A stretch of 64,000 nucleotides of DNA from Robiginitomaculum sp. (GTDB lineage: Bacteria > Pseudomonadota > Alphaproteobacteria > Caulobacterales > Maricaulaceae), in contig JAJFFS010000016.1 of assembly GCA_021776515.1 (NCBI GenBank), forward strand, positions 369,706 through 433,705, read 5' to 3'. Under the pieces are notes generated by a model. That model had not been told where the DNA came from, did not search any database, and was given only the letters and a program-made list of their open reading frames with translations. Shown piece by piece: positions 26,221 to 35,225 of the stretch (positions within the stretch are counted from its first letter, which is position 1; every line of letters begins with the position of its first letter). Both the position numbers and the translations under genes were made by a program.

Positions 26221-26999
26221 GCGTCCAGTTCCACAATAATCGGTACGTGGTCCGACGGTTTGTCCATGGCGCGTGTGTCTTTGGCAATTTCAACACCTTG
26301 CAAGATGTCAGCAGCTTGTGGTGATAGCAGGATATGGTCGATATGGATGCCATGGCCGCGTTGCCAGCATCCGCGCTGATAATCCCAGAATGTGTATTGA
26401 TGCGGTTGGCCGTCCTTGGCCATATAGGCATCGGTAAAACCTTCCCACATCAGGGCCGCAAACTCATCGCGGACCTCGGCCGCATAAAGCGCATCATCGG
26501 CCCATGCCGCAACGTCCCAGCAATCTTCATCACGGAAAATTACATTGTAATCTCCGGCCAGTACCAGCTTTTCTTCATGGGCCCGCAGAGCTTTGGCGTG
26601 GGCACGCAGGCGCCGCATCCACTCAAGTTTATAGGTAAATTTGCCGCCATCTTTGGGATTACCATTGGGCAGGTAAATGCTTGCCACACGTACCGGCCCG
26701 GTGTCTGTGCCTAGCACAGTCTCTATATAACGCGCCTGATCATCCAGGTCGTCTCCTGGCAGCGTGTTCGTACTTTCCTCGATCGGGTAGCGAGACAGGA
26801 TCGCTACACCATTATAGCTTTTTTGCCCATGCACGGCGATATTATAGCCCATATCTTCAAACTCTGTGCGTGGAAATTGCTCATCCTGGCATTTGATTTC
26901 CTGCATTGCGATCACGTCCGGGTGAGCGTCCTCCAGCCATTTCAGGATGGTCGGCAGGCGCGTACGTACTGAATTTACATTCCAGCTGGCTATTTTCAT
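26217..26999 (-). CDS. xthA: exodeoxyribonuclease III (AP endonuclease)
   Basis: 260 residues, the standard length. ExoIII cuts DNA at abasic sites and digests 3' ends in base-excision repair. Motifs are KIASWNVNSVRTRLP at the start, MQEIKCQDEQFP with the metal-binding Glu, LAGDYNVIFRDEDCW (Asp/Asn pair), FTDAY-type substrate loop and KPSDHVPIIVEL with the catalytic Asp-His. It is the first gene of a pair with the YhhN gene. Confidence 0.96.
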   Translation of the reverse strand: MKIASWNVNSVRTRLPTILKWLEDAHPDVIAMQEIKCQDEQFPRTEFEDMGYNIAVHGQKSYNGVAILSRYPIEESTNTLPGDDLDDQARYIETVLGTDTGPVRVASIYLPNGNPKDGGKFTYKLEWMRRLRAHAKALRAHEEKLVLAGDYNVIFRDEDCWDVAAWADDALYAAEVRDEFAALMWEGFTDAYMAKDGQPHQYTFWDYQRGCWQRGHGIHIDHILLSPQAADILQGVEIAKDTRAMDKPSDHVPIIVELDA

Positions 27000-27207
27000 G
27001 AGGTTTCCTTTTGTTGCAGCCCACCCATGTCATCATCCGATTCATCCAAGTGATCCAGTTTTTTGTACGCCCTCGCAAGAGTATTTGTCTGGACTGCAGC
27101 GAAAAACAGACCCCACTGACATGAGGCTTGAGGCTGGTTTATGCTGTCATTTGCCAAAAGTGGCTTTCCCCTGCACAGTGTAGCCAATGTAATAATCCGG
27201 AAACCCA

Positions 27208-28377
27208 ATGACCATCAAACATTGCCATAATGCACGTGATTTTCGCAACCTGGCGAAAAGGGCCTTGCCGTCGCCGATGTTTCATTATCTGGATGGGGGG
27301 GCGGATGACGAATGGTCCTTGTCCAATAATACCAGCGCGTTTGAGCGTTATGAGCTGCTGCCCCGTGCGCTGGTGGATGTCAGTAATATCAATTTGAGAA
27401 CCAAGGTGCTTGGCCAAAACATGGCTATGCCCCTGTTTTTATCGCCCATTGGGGGCGTGCAGATGTTCCATCATGCTAAGGAACTGGCGGTTGCCCGTGC
27501 GGCGGAAGCTGCGGGGCTGCTAACGTCGCTTTCCACCGTTGGCACCACCCGGCTGGAGGAATTTGCTGCTCATACAGGCGGGCCAAAACTGTTTCAGCTT
27601 TATGTGTTTAAAGATCGCGGCTTGACGCGGGAGCTTGTCTCGCGGTGCAAAGCGGCAAACATGGATGCGCTTTGCCTTACCGTGGATACACCGGTTGGCG
27701 GTAATCGCGAGCGCGATCTGGTCACCGGCATGTCTGTCCCGCCGCAGTTCACCCTGGCTAGCCTCCTCAGCTTCGTCCTGCATCCGCGCTGGGTGATAAA
27801 TGCTATTCGTGCCGGTAAAATACGTATGGAGAATGTTGCAGACTGGATAGCGGCAAGTGCGGATACCGCAGGCGGCGGTGCGGCAGCTTTTATTGATGCC
27901 CAGTTTGATCAAAGCATCACCTGGGATGATGCCGCCTGGTTGGCCAAGGAATGGGCGAGTGAAGGCGATAAGCCATTTGTTATCAAGGGAATAATGACGC
28001 CAGATGATGCCATTCTCGCCCGCGATGTGGGGGCCAGCGCGGTGATGATTTCCAACCATGGGGGGCGGCAACTGGATGGTGCACCGGCGCCGGTGGATAT
28101 GGTTGCGCCCATTCGAGAGGCGGTGGGTGATACGCTGGAGCTGATCGTTGATGGTGGCGTGCGCCGGGGTACTCATGTGCTGAAGGCGTTGGCACTTGGG
28201 GCTGATGCCTGCTCCATGGGGCGCCCTTATCTTTACGGGCTTGCGGCGGGCGGCGAGGCCGGTGTATCGCGGGTATTATCGCTATTTGAACAAGAGATAA
28301 TGCGTAATATGGCGCTTATGGGCTGTAATTCTATTTCGCAAATCAGTACCTCTCACGTACAAAGACAGATCACTTAA
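27208..28377 (+). CDS. lldD: FMN-dependent alpha-hydroxy-acid dehydrogenase (L-lactate dehydrogenase type)
   Basis: 389 residues, a TIM-barrel flavoprotein that oxidises L-lactate or a related 2-hydroxy acid. Motifs are FHYLDGGADDEWSL near the start, FQLYVFKDRGLTREL, the catalytic histidine in MISNHGGRQLDG and the FMN phosphate loop VDGGVRRGTHVLKALALGAD. The loop QFTLASLLSFVLHPRW suggests membrane contact as in respiratory LldD or (S)-mandelate dehydrogenase. The next gene, a ThDP enzyme, starts 13 bases on, so the substrate may be something other than lactate. Confidence 0.9.
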   Translation: MTIKHCHNARDFRNLAKRALPSPMFHYLDGGADDEWSLSNNTSAFERYELLPRALVDVSNINLRTKVLGQNMAMPLFLSPIGGVQMFHHAKELAVARAAEAAGLLTSLSTVGTTRLEEFAAHTGGPKLFQLYVFKDRGLTRELVSRCKAANMDALCLTVDTPVGGNRERDLVTGMSVPPQFTLASLLSFVLHPRWVINAIRAGKIRMENVADWIAASADTAGGGAAAFIDAQFDQSITWDDAAWLAKEWASEGDKPFVIKGIMTPDDAILARDVGASAVMISNHGGRQLDGAPAPVDMVAPIREAVGDTLELIVDGGVRRGTHVLKALALGADACSMGRPYLYGLAAGGEAGVSRVLSLFEQEIMRNMALMGCNSISQISTSHVQRQIT

Positions 28378-28390
28378 AAGGGACGAAAAA

Positions 28391-29956
28391 ATGTTTGCAG
28401 CAGAAAGCATGGTACGCACTCTGATAAATCAGGGCGTGGAGGTATGTTTCACCAATCCCGGAACATCGGAAATGCACATGGTCGCGGCGCTGGATCGCGT
28501 TGATGGCATGAAATCTGTGCTGTGCCTGTTTGAAGGCGTGGCCACGGGTGCGGCGGATGGTTATGGCCGCATGACCGGCAAGCCGGCCTGTACATTGTTG
28601 CATCTGGGACCGGGGCTCGCTAATGGCCTGGCCAATCTGCACAATGCCCGGCGTGCCTTTGCACCTGTGCTGAACATTGTTGGCGATCATTCTATTGCTC
28701 ACCGCCCGTTGGATGCGCCGCTAACCTCGGATGTGGAGGGCGTTTGTGCCCCCATGTCACGTTGGGTCGGCACTGTCGGTTCCTCATCCGAGGTATCTAC
28801 CATGGCAGTTGAAGCGGTTCAGCAATCTTTTGGCCCGGAACGGGGTGTAGCCAGTCTGGTGCTTCCCGCCGATTGTGCCTGGTCTAATGAAGAGCCGGAT
28901 GTTTTGCCCAAGGCTGATATGCCGGGCCTGCGCCATATCGCCAGAGAAGTGGTGCAAAATGTGGCGAGTGCCATTGCCGGGGCTGAAAACCCGGTACTGT
29001 ATATTGGCGGCGCGGCCTGTCTTGAGGCTGGCTTGCACGCGGCGGGACGTATTGCCCAAAAACTGGGTTGCCGTCTGATTATGGAGACATTTGCCCCACG
29101 TGTTTCACGAGGGGCCGGGCGCATATCCCCCACGCGGTTAAATTATTTTGCAGAACAGGCCGCCGAAGACATGAAGGGCTGTGATTGCCTGGTGATTGCC
29201 GGGTCAAAAGCGCCAGTGAGTTTCTTTGCCTATCCCGGCGTAACGAGCGAATTAACCCCCGAGGGCGCGGATGTTGTGCATCTGGGTGGCCCGGCGGATG
29301 ATATTATCCAGGCGCTTGAGGCCTTGGCGAGCATGCTGGATACGCCTGCCGAGCCAGAATTGCCACCCCGCGCCCCGGCACCGGCTTTGACCAATGAGGA
29401 TGAGCCTCTTAATCCCGGTTATGTGGGGCTCTCGCTCTGGCGGCATATGCCTGATAATTCTGTGATTTGCGATGATGCCACCACATCAGGCATGGGGGTG
29501 TATCCGTGGCTGGAAAATGGCCCGACCCATGAATGGTTATGCCTCACCGGCGGGGCCATTGGCATGGGGATGCCACTGGCTGTAGGGGCGGCATTTGGTG
29601 CGCCGGAAAGCCAGATTTTTGCGCTGTGCGGCGATGGCGCGGCGGCTTATACATTGCAGGCTTTATGGACGCAGGCCCGAGAAAAACAAAACGTCATCAA
29701 TGTGGTGTTTGCCAACCATTCCTATCTGGTACTGAATTTTGAGCTGGACAGGGTTGGTGCGGGTGAGCCTGGACCAGCGGCCAAGGCCATGCTTGATCTT
29801 TCCAACCCGAAAATGGACTGGGTGAAGCTGTCAGAAGGTTTTGGAGTGCCGGCCGCGCGTGCCACAACCGCTGGTGAGTTTGATGCAGCCTTGATTGCCG
29901 CGCTTAAGGCTACGCAAAACGGTGAGGGGCCACAGCTTATCGTGGCGGAAATTTAG
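28391..29956 (+). CDS. ThDP-dependent enzyme, acetolactate synthase large subunit-like
   Basis: 521 residues with the three-domain ThDP fold. The cofactor-activating Glu is in LCLFEGVATGAADGYGRM (about residue 49). The diphosphate-binding motif GDGAAAYTLQALWTQA runs to VFANHSY, so the usual NN is NH. The length is shorter than classic IlvB (about 560-590) and near benzoylformate decarboxylase (about 528). No small regulatory subunit is encoded. It follows the FMN hydroxyacid enzyme after 13 bases with an AAGGGA ribosome binding site, suggesting it acts on the 2-oxo acid made by that enzyme. Whether it decarboxylates or condenses cannot be read from sequence. Confidence 0.82.
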   Translation: MFAAESMVRTLINQGVEVCFTNPGTSEMHMVAALDRVDGMKSVLCLFEGVATGAADGYGRMTGKPACTLLHLGPGLANGLANLHNARRAFAPVLNIVGDHSIAHRPLDAPLTSDVEGVCAPMSRWVGTVGSSSEVSTMAVEAVQQSFGPERGVASLVLPADCAWSNEEPDVLPKADMPGLRHIAREVVQNVASAIAGAENPVLYIGGAACLEAGLHAAGRIAQKLGCRLIMETFAPRVSRGAGRISPTRLNYFAEQAAEDMKGCDCLVIAGSKAPVSFFAYPGVTSELTPEGADVVHLGGPADDIIQALEALASMLDTPAEPELPPRAPAPALTNEDEPLNPGYVGLSLWRHMPDNSVICDDATTSGMGVYPWLENGPTHEWLCLTGGAIGMGMPLAVGAAFGAPESQIFALCGDGAAAYTLQALWTQAREKQNVINVVFANHSYLVLNFELDRVGAGEPGPAAKAMLDLSNPKMDWVKLSEGFGVPAARATTAGEFDAALIAALKATQNGEGPQLIVAEI

Positions 29957-31341
29957 AGCGAGATTACCTTGCCCGGGTTCATAATGTTATCCGGGTCCAG
30001 CGCTTTTTTAATGGCCCGCATCATGGGCATGGCACTATGATGTTCTTTTTGTAAAAACAAACGCTTGCCAAGACCGATGCCGTGTTCACCTGTGCACGTG
30101 CCGCCTACAGCAATGGCGCGTTCCACCATGCGTGTTACCGCGCCTTCTGCGGTTTTCAGTGCCGCTTCATCGCCCGGCTCCACCCACAATGTAGTGTGGT
30201 AATTGCCATCACCAACATGGCCTATGACGGCGGCCAATATGCCGTGTTCATCAAAATCCTTGCGGGTGTCAGCTATGCTTTGGGCCAGCTTGGATATGGG
30301 TACGCAGACATCGGTTATCAGTCCTTTTTTGCCGGGATTGAATGATTTGGCTGCATAAAGCGCCTCATGGCGTGCCCGCCAGAGTTTTTTGCGTTCCTCC
30401 GGGCTGCTGGCGGCACGAAAGCCCTTGCCGCCAAACTCTTGCGATATTTCGGCAAAGCGTTTTTGATCGTCGGCGACACTGGCCGGGGTGCCATGAAATT
30501 CCAAAAATAATGTAGGCGCAACTTCGTTTTCCAGCCCGGCGTACATATTGACCGCATAAATGGCCAGTTCGTCCATCAGTTCCATGCGTGCCAGCGGAAT
30601 TTCAGACTGAATGGCAAACGTAACCGCATCCACCATGTTCTGAACCGTATCAAAGGCACAAACACCCGAGGCTTCAACCTCTGGCCGCCCATAAAGGCGC
30701 AAAGTCAGCTCGGTAATGATCCCCAATGTGCCTTCGGAACCGATGAGTAAATGCAGCAAATTATATCCGGCGGAGGATTTGCGCGCCCGGCTGCCAACCT
30801 GCACGATGGACCCATCGGCTAACACAACTTTGGCGGTGAGTACGTTTTCCTGCATGGCGCCATAGCGCAACGTAGTGGTGCCGGACGCGCCGGTTGCGGC
30901 CATACCACCCAGTGTGGCATCGGCCCCCGGATCGACCGGGAAATGCAGCCCGGTATCGCGTAAATGCTCTTCCAGCTGGCGGCGTCGAACCCCGGCCTGG
31001 ACGGTAACGTCCATGTCTTCGGCGCGTACCTCCAGCACCGCATCCATCGGGGAAAGGTCAATGCACACACCGCCATGAATGGCATTGACGTGCCCTTCCA
31101 GTGCCGTCCCTGCTCCAAAAGCTATGACGGGCGCTTTGTATCTGGCGCAGAGTTTGACAATTTGAGCTACATCTTCTGTGCTTTGTGCAAAGGCTACAAG
31201 GTCGGGCGGAGCGCAGGGGTGAAAGGATTCGTCCTGCCCATGCTGTTCACAAATGGCTGCCGAGGTGCTTAGCCGTTCGCCTAAAAATTCACGCAAATCG
31301 GCAGCAAGGGCATCAACATCAAACGGGTGGTCTGTTGGCAT
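29953..31341 (-). CDS. FAD-linked oxidase, D-lactate/glycolate dehydrogenase (GlcD/DLD type)
   Basis: About 462 residues. The PCMH-type FAD domain shows VIAFGAGTALEGHVNAIHGG, VDPGADATLGGMAATGASGT and GSEGTLGIITELTLRL. The C-terminal substrate domain ends with GHVGDGNYHTTLW, GGTCTGEHGIGLGKR and MNPGKVISL, all typical of D-lactate and glycolate dehydrogenases. It oxidises a D-2-hydroxy acid to the 2-oxo acid. The in-frame TTG at 31365 is an alternative start; the ATG at 31341 is preferred but its AGG lies unusually close. It converges on the ThDP gene with a four-base overlap of stops. Confidence 0.88.
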   Translation of the reverse strand: MPTDHPFDVDALAADLREFLGERLSTSAAICEQHGQDESFHPCAPPDLVAFAQSTEDVAQIVKLCARYKAPVIAFGAGTALEGHVNAIHGGVCIDLSPMDAVLEVRAEDMDVTVQAGVRRRQLEEHLRDTGLHFPVDPGADATLGGMAATGASGTTTLRYGAMQENVLTAKVVLADGSIVQVGSRARKSSAGYNLLHLLIGSEGTLGIITELTLRLYGRPEVEASGVCAFDTVQNMVDAVTFAIQSEIPLARMELMDELAIYAVNMYAGLENEVAPTLFLEFHGTPASVADDQKRFAEISQEFGGKGFRAASSPEERKKLWRARHEALYAAKSFNPGKKGLITDVCVPISKLAQSIADTRKDFDEHGILAAVIGHVGDGNYHTTLWVEPGDEAALKTAEGAVTRMVERAIAVGGTCTGEHGIGLGKRLFLQKEHHSAMPMMRAIKKALDPDNIMNPGKVISL

Positions 31342-31380
31342 GGCCTTCTTTCGTGCTTGGTTCAACCCTGGGTCCTGACC

Positions 31381-32262
31381 CTAGCTAACCTCTTTGGCGA
31401 TACGGCGCAAATAATGCTGGTATTCAGTGTCTAGTCCTTCGTCAATCAGCATCATAAATTCTGCTCTGGAAATATAACCCATACGCAAGGCAATCTCTTC
31501 GGGGCAGGCAATTTTCAAGCCGGTACGTTCTTCAACAACCTTGATAAACTGGCCAGCTTCAAAAAGACTGGCATGGGAGCCGCCATCCAGCCACGCGGTT
31601 CCCCGGCTGAGTTGTTCAACGTGAAGCTTGTCCTGTTTCAGGTAAGCCATGTTTACATCAGTAATTTCCAATTCACCGCGAGTGGACGGCGTTAGCGCTT
31701 TGGCTATGTCCAACACGTTGTCATCATAAAAATAAAGCCCCGGTACGGCCAGGTTGGATTTTGAATTTTTGGGTTTTTCTTCCAGTGCAATCGGGCGGTT
31801 ATCAGCATCCATAGTGACCACGCCAAAGGCGCTGGGGTCTGCTACTTCGTAACCAAAAATTGTCGCCCCATCATTTTTTGTTGCCTCGGATATGCGCTCG
31901 GGAAGGTTGGTGCCATGAAAAATGTTATCGCCAAGGATCAGCGCTACATTAGAGCCCTTAATATCCTTTTCGGCTATTTCAAAACACTCGGCAATACCAC
32001 CCGGCTTCTCTTGCGCCCTATAGGTGAAGTTGATGCCCCATTTATGCCCATTACCAAGCAATTTTTCCAATTGTGGCAGGTCGTGGGGTGAGGAAATAAT
32101 AATAAAATCACGCATTCCACCCAACATCATAATGCTAAGGGGGTAATAGATCATAGGCTTGTCATAAATTGGCAGCAAATGCTTGTTGACCGAATGGGTC
32201 AACGGATAAAGTCGGCTACCTGTGCCACCAGCCAGTATGATAGTTTTCCAGGGTTTTCCCAT
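31381..32262 (-). CDS. rfbA: glucose-1-phosphate thymidylyltransferase
   Basis: 293 residues, the standard RmlA length. The nucleotide-binding motif ILAGGTGSRLYPLTHSVNKH is at the N-terminus, with YDKPMIYYPLS, GDNIFHG, EEKPKNSKSN and GELEITDVN following. It makes dTDP-glucose, the first step to dTDP-rhamnose for surface polysaccharides. The genes rfbB, rfbC and rfbD are not in the window, so it is an orphan here. Confidence 0.95.
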   Translation of the reverse strand: MGKPWKTIILAGGTGSRLYPLTHSVNKHLLPIYDKPMIYYPLSIMMLGGMRDFIIISSPHDLPQLEKLLGNGHKWGINFTYRAQEKPGGIAECFEIAEKDIKGSNVALILGDNIFHGTNLPERISEATKNDGATIFGYEVADPSAFGVVTMDADNRPIALEEKPKNSKSNLAVPGLYFYDDNVLDIAKALTPSTRGELEITDVNMAYLKQDKLHVEQLSRGTAWLDGGSHASLFEAGQFIKVVEERTGLKIACPEEIALRMGYISRAEFMMLIDEGLDTEYQHYLRRIAKEVS

Positions 32263-32481
32263 TGCTTGGTTCCCGATTATTCAGATTTTTGTCGTTGCCA
32301 TTGCCAACAAGTCTGGATCTCATCCCCAAATTCCAGATAGCTCACCTGCAACACCCATCCCATAAAATGCTTATCTGTTCTCTATCCAGTTTGCCGCCCT
32401 TGTGCAACTTACACCGACAAATCTATCATGTTTTGTGTGTGGTTCATTGATCGTTCAGGCCCCTTGGGGTAAACCGCCAAT

Positions 32482-33024
32482 ATGAAAACTCTTATCGCTG
32501 CGCTTCTCACCCTTGTTCTGATCCCCGTTTTTGTCTTCGCAGATGAGGCCGCACCGGATCTGGTGGATTTTGGCCCGTCGGAGCCTTTGCATATTGAAAC
32601 ACAAACAGGCGTTGTCGCCCTGATGGTTGAGTTTGCAAATACTGATGAAGAACGTGCCCAAGGTCTGATGTTTCGCACTAGCCTTGCCGACGATGCGGGT
32701 ATGCTTTTTGATTTTGAGGGTTCTCGACAGATCAATATGTGGATGAAGAACACCCTCATTTCACTGGATATGATTTTTATTAATACGAGCGGGCAGGTTA
32801 TTTCTATTGCCCGCAATGCCCGGCCTAAATCCTTGCGCCGCATTCCTTCTGGTGGTCCGGCGGCATCAGTGCTGGAAATTACCGGGGGCAGAGCCCGTGC
32901 GCTGGGTATTGAACGCGGCGATCTGGTGCGCCACGCCCTGTTTGGCAATGCTGTCAAAGATGCAGAGAAGGACTTGCCGGACGGCGCAGAGGCACCTAAG
33001 AGTGCGCCCTCAGGAACGGAATAA
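32482..33024 (+). CDS. DUF192 protein, exported
   Basis: 180 residues. A signal peptide ([20 protein letters not shown]) precedes the DUF192 domain: [35 protein letters not shown], then [20 protein letters not shown]. The family is small, soluble and of unknown function. A polar acidic tail follows. The tRNA-Pro gene begins 15 bases downstream on the same strand, and the complex I subunit follows it, an order I know from other Alphaproteobacteria. Confidence 0.9.
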   Translation: MKTLIAALLTLVLIPVFVFADEAAPDLVDFGPSEPLHIETQTGVVALMVEFANTDEERAQGLMFRTSLADDAGMLFDFEGSRQINMWMKNTLISLDMIFINTSGQVISIARNARPKSLRRIPSGGPAASVLEITGGRARALGIERGDLVRHALFGNAVKDAEKDLPDGAEAPKSAPSGTE

Positions 33025-33039
33025 TTATTTCGCCTCAGT

Positions 33040-33116
<77 letters not shown>

Positions 33117-33214
33117 CTTTTCCTCAATAATTCAGGCCCGTATTTTTGATTTGCCCCGTGAGGAAATGATCCTATAATTACCCCTTGACTATTTTAGTTT
33201 ACGGAAATTTCAAA

Positions 33215-33520
33215 ATGACAGCCCTGATTTTTCAACCTGCAAAAAATGCCATGCAATCAGGCCGCGCACGAATGCAAGACTGGGTGTTGAAATTTGAGCC
33301 CTCCGCACGGCGCAGTACGGACCCGTTAATGGGCTGGACCGGCACCAGTGATATGAGCGGCCAGGTCACGCTTAGTTTTAAAACGTGCGAAGAGGCCGAA
33401 CGTTTTGCCAAGCGCCATGAGCTGCAATACGAGGTTATCACCCGCGAACCTCGTAGCCGTAAATCCAAAAGCTATGCCGATAACTTTAGCGCGGATCGAA
33501 GACAAAGCTGGACGCACTAG
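33215..33520 (+). CDS. ETC complex I accessory subunit (NDUFS4-like)
   Basis: 101 residues. The protein matches the short alphaproteobacterial homologues of the mitochondrial 18-kDa accessory subunit: KNAMQSGRARMQDWVLKFEP, then PLMGWTGTSDMSGQVTLSF, EEAERFAKRHELQYEV and the basic end RSRKSKSYADNFSADRRQSW. It attaches to the peripheral arm of NADH:quinone oxidoreductase; the core nuo genes are elsewhere. The ATG at 33215 is chosen because family similarity begins there; an in-frame codon at 33185 would add ten residues. Confidence 0.9.
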   Translation: MTALIFQPAKNAMQSGRARMQDWVLKFEPSARRSTDPLMGWTGTSDMSGQVTLSFKTCEEAERFAKRHELQYEVITREPRSRKSKSYADNFSADRRQSWTH

Positions 33521-33585
33521 CAGGTCAATTGACCGGTTTTCTTTTATAATCCAGAGGGAGAATACGAAAAACGGCACCTCAGGTG

Positions 33586-33682
33586 TGTCACCCCGGAAAT
33601 TTCGTTAGGGATTATCCGGGGGCAGTACGAACACTGGCCTGCTCTATGGATCCCGGATAAAGCTTTGCTTTTCTAGGATGAC
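33586..33682. repeat. GTCACCCCGG-type inverted repeat
   Basis: The left side has GTCACCCCGGAAATTTCG and GATTATCCGGG; the right side has GGATCCCGGATAAAGC and ends CTAGGATGAC. Left and right ends are complementary at the GTCA/TGAC and CCGG-containing blocks, with several short inner stems. It resembles the palindromic element at 10081-10170. Confidence 0.5.
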
Positions 33683-33713
33683 GTTTTGTGAGTTATTTTG
33701 TTTTCCTCACCCA

Positions 33714-33795
33714 TGTCATTACCCGATTTATTCGGGTAATCCAGAACAGCGTTGCCAGGTGAGACTGGATTACCGGGACGAGCCCGGTAATGACA
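33714..33795. repeat. nested palindrome, TGTCATTACCCG type
   Basis: The outer arms TGTCATTACC (33714) and GGTAATGACA (ending 33795) are complementary. Inside are two more stems, ACCCG/CGGGT and ACCGGG/CCCGGT, flanked by CCAG and CTGG. All four blocks share the ATTACCNG motif, so the element is a palindrome of palindromes. It belongs to the same intergenic class as the element just before it. Confidence 0.75.
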
Positions 33796-33907
33796 ATAGG
33801 AGGTTGTCCTCAATGCCAGAATCAGAGATCAAATCCAGAAATATCAAGTGAGTTTATGGCATGGAGAGGGTGCGTCATTTTCCCCTTGTTTATAAGTTTA
33901 GATTTTA

Positions 33908-33984
33908 GGTCCCGTAGCTCAACTGGATAGAGCAGCCGCCTTCTAAGCGGCAGGTTGTAGGTTCGAGTCCTACCGGGATCGCCA
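33908..33984 (+). tRNA. tRNA-Arg (anticodon UCU)
   Basis: 77 bases with CCA encoded. GGTCCCG pairs with CGGGATC with one wobble, the D arm is GCTC-AACTGGATA-GAGC, the anticodon loop CTTCTAA gives UCU, and the T loop is TTCGAGT. It reads AGA/AGG codons. Confidence 0.97.
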
Positions 33985-33992
33985 TTATTTCT

Positions 33993-34020
33993 TGTCCTAC
34001 CGCTTCGCTATTTGAGGACA
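33993..34020 (+). repeat. single hairpin of the small repeat family
   Basis: Arms TGTCCT and AGGACA enclose the loop ACCGCTTCGCTATTTG. The loop is one base different from that of the hairpins at 37624-37692, while the arms differ completely but stay complementary. It starts nine bases after tRNA-Arg. No T run follows, so it is not a clear terminator. Confidence 0.75.
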
Positions 34021-34049
34021 GGGCAGCAAACGATTGCCGGGGTGCGTGA

Positions 34050-35225
34050 TTAAGATAACGCTCCCAAAGCCCCCTCAATATCCGCAATCAGATCATCGGT
34101 ATCCTCCAGCCCGATGGAGAAACGCACCAGCGGTCCGGCGGCGTGCCACGGGGATGCAGTGCGCTTGATTTGCGGATCGCAATGGATAACCAGACTTTCA
34201 AACCCACCCCAGGAATACCCGATTCCAAAGAGGTTGAGGTTATCCAGAAACCCATAGACTTTTTCTGGCGACACAGGTTTTAGTATGATCGAGAAAAGCC
34301 CGCAGGCACCGGAAAAGTCACGTTTCCACAGCGCGTGATCCGGGTGCTCGGGCAGGGCAGGGTGCAGAACCTGCGCTATCTCCTCGCGCCCGCTTAGCCA
34401 TTGGGCAATGCGAAGTGCGCTTTGTTGCTGATGCTCCATGCGCACGCCCATGGTGCGCATGCCGCGCAACACCAGATAAGCATCATCAGGGGATACGGTT
34501 ATGCCGCTAAGGCGCGCATAATCGGCCATTGGCTTTGCGCATTTCTCATTGCGTGCGGCTATGGCTCCCATCATCACATCGGAATGGCCGGTATAATATT
34601 TGGTGGCGGCCTGAATGGAGTAATCAATGCCCATCTCCAGCGGTTTTAAAAACCAGCCCGCCCCCCAGGTGTTGTCGATCAGCGTGGTGATGCCCCGCGC
34701 CCGCGCCAGTTTGGCAATGGCGGGAAGGTCGTTGATTTCAAGGGTGAGCGAGCCGGGGGATTCCAGAAATATAGCGCAGGTATTATCGCGTAACTGGCTT
34801 TGCAATGCGGCCCCGGCGCGGGGGTCAAAATATTCAATGGCAATGCCGTTTTTGGCCAAAACCTCATCGCAAAAGGCGCGGGTGGGGCCATAGACGCTAT
34901 CGCTGACAAGAACATGCTGGCCAGGTTCGCAGACAGCTTGCAGTGCCATGGTGCAGGCCGACAGGCCGGACGGGGTCAGCACCACATCGGCGGCACCTTC
35001 AAGATCGGCAATAGCGGCGCGCAATGCGTCTTGCGATGCCGTCCCCTTACGCCCGTAATACCGCTGGTCCGGCTTATGCGCATAAAGGTCTTCGGCGCGC
35101 TCAAACAATATGGTTGAGGCGCGTTCAATCGGTGGATTGACCAGGTCTTTGGACATGCCTTTGGCGCTGCGGGCGCTATGGACCAGCCGTGTGTGCGGCC
35201 CTTTGGGCTTGTTTTTATCGCTCAT
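34050..35225 (-). CDS. metC: cystathionine beta-lyase
   Basis: 391 residues of the PLP-dependent Cys/Met metabolism family. Motifs are NPPIERASTILFE, YYGRKGTASQDAL, LTPSGLSACTMAL, the PLP lysine region SIQAATKYYTGHSDVMMG and ISLVIHCDP-like FESLVIHCDPQ. It cleaves cystathionine to homocysteine, pyruvate and ammonia. The ATG at 35225 overlaps the cysK-like stop by four bases (ATGA), which fixes the start and shows the two genes form one unit. Confidence 0.93.
   Translation of the reverse strand: MSDKNKPKGPHTRLVHSARSAKGMSKDLVNPPIERASTILFERAEDLYAHKPDQRYYGRKGTASQDALRAAIADLEGAADVVLTPSGLSACTMALQAVCEPGQHVLVSDSVYGPTRAFCDEVLAKNGIAIEYFDPRAGAALQSQLRDNTCAIFLESPGSLTLEINDLPAIAKLARARGITTLIDNTWGAGWFLKPLEMGIDYSIQAATKYYTGHSDVMMGAIAARNEKCAKPMADYARLSGITVSPDDAYLVLRGMRTMGVRMEHQQQSALRIAQWLSGREEIAQVLHPALPEHPDHALWKRDFSGACGLFSIILKPVSPEKVYGFLDNLNLFGIGYSWGGFESLVIHCDPQIKRTASPWHAAGPLVRFSIGLEDTDDLIADIEGALGALS

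Larger units (their letters stand above)
33521..33907. other. 387-base gap holding two palindromic elements
   Basis: The stretch between the complex I subunit and tRNA-Arg contains no credible gene. It is occupied mainly by two inverted-repeat elements (33586-33682 and 33714-33795). The final 90 bases are AT-rich and probably contain the tRNA-Arg promoter. Confidence 0.7.

Noticed and set aside
27520..28176. 218-codon open frame on the minus strand
   Set aside because: Antisense to the hydroxyacid dehydrogenase and without family motifs.
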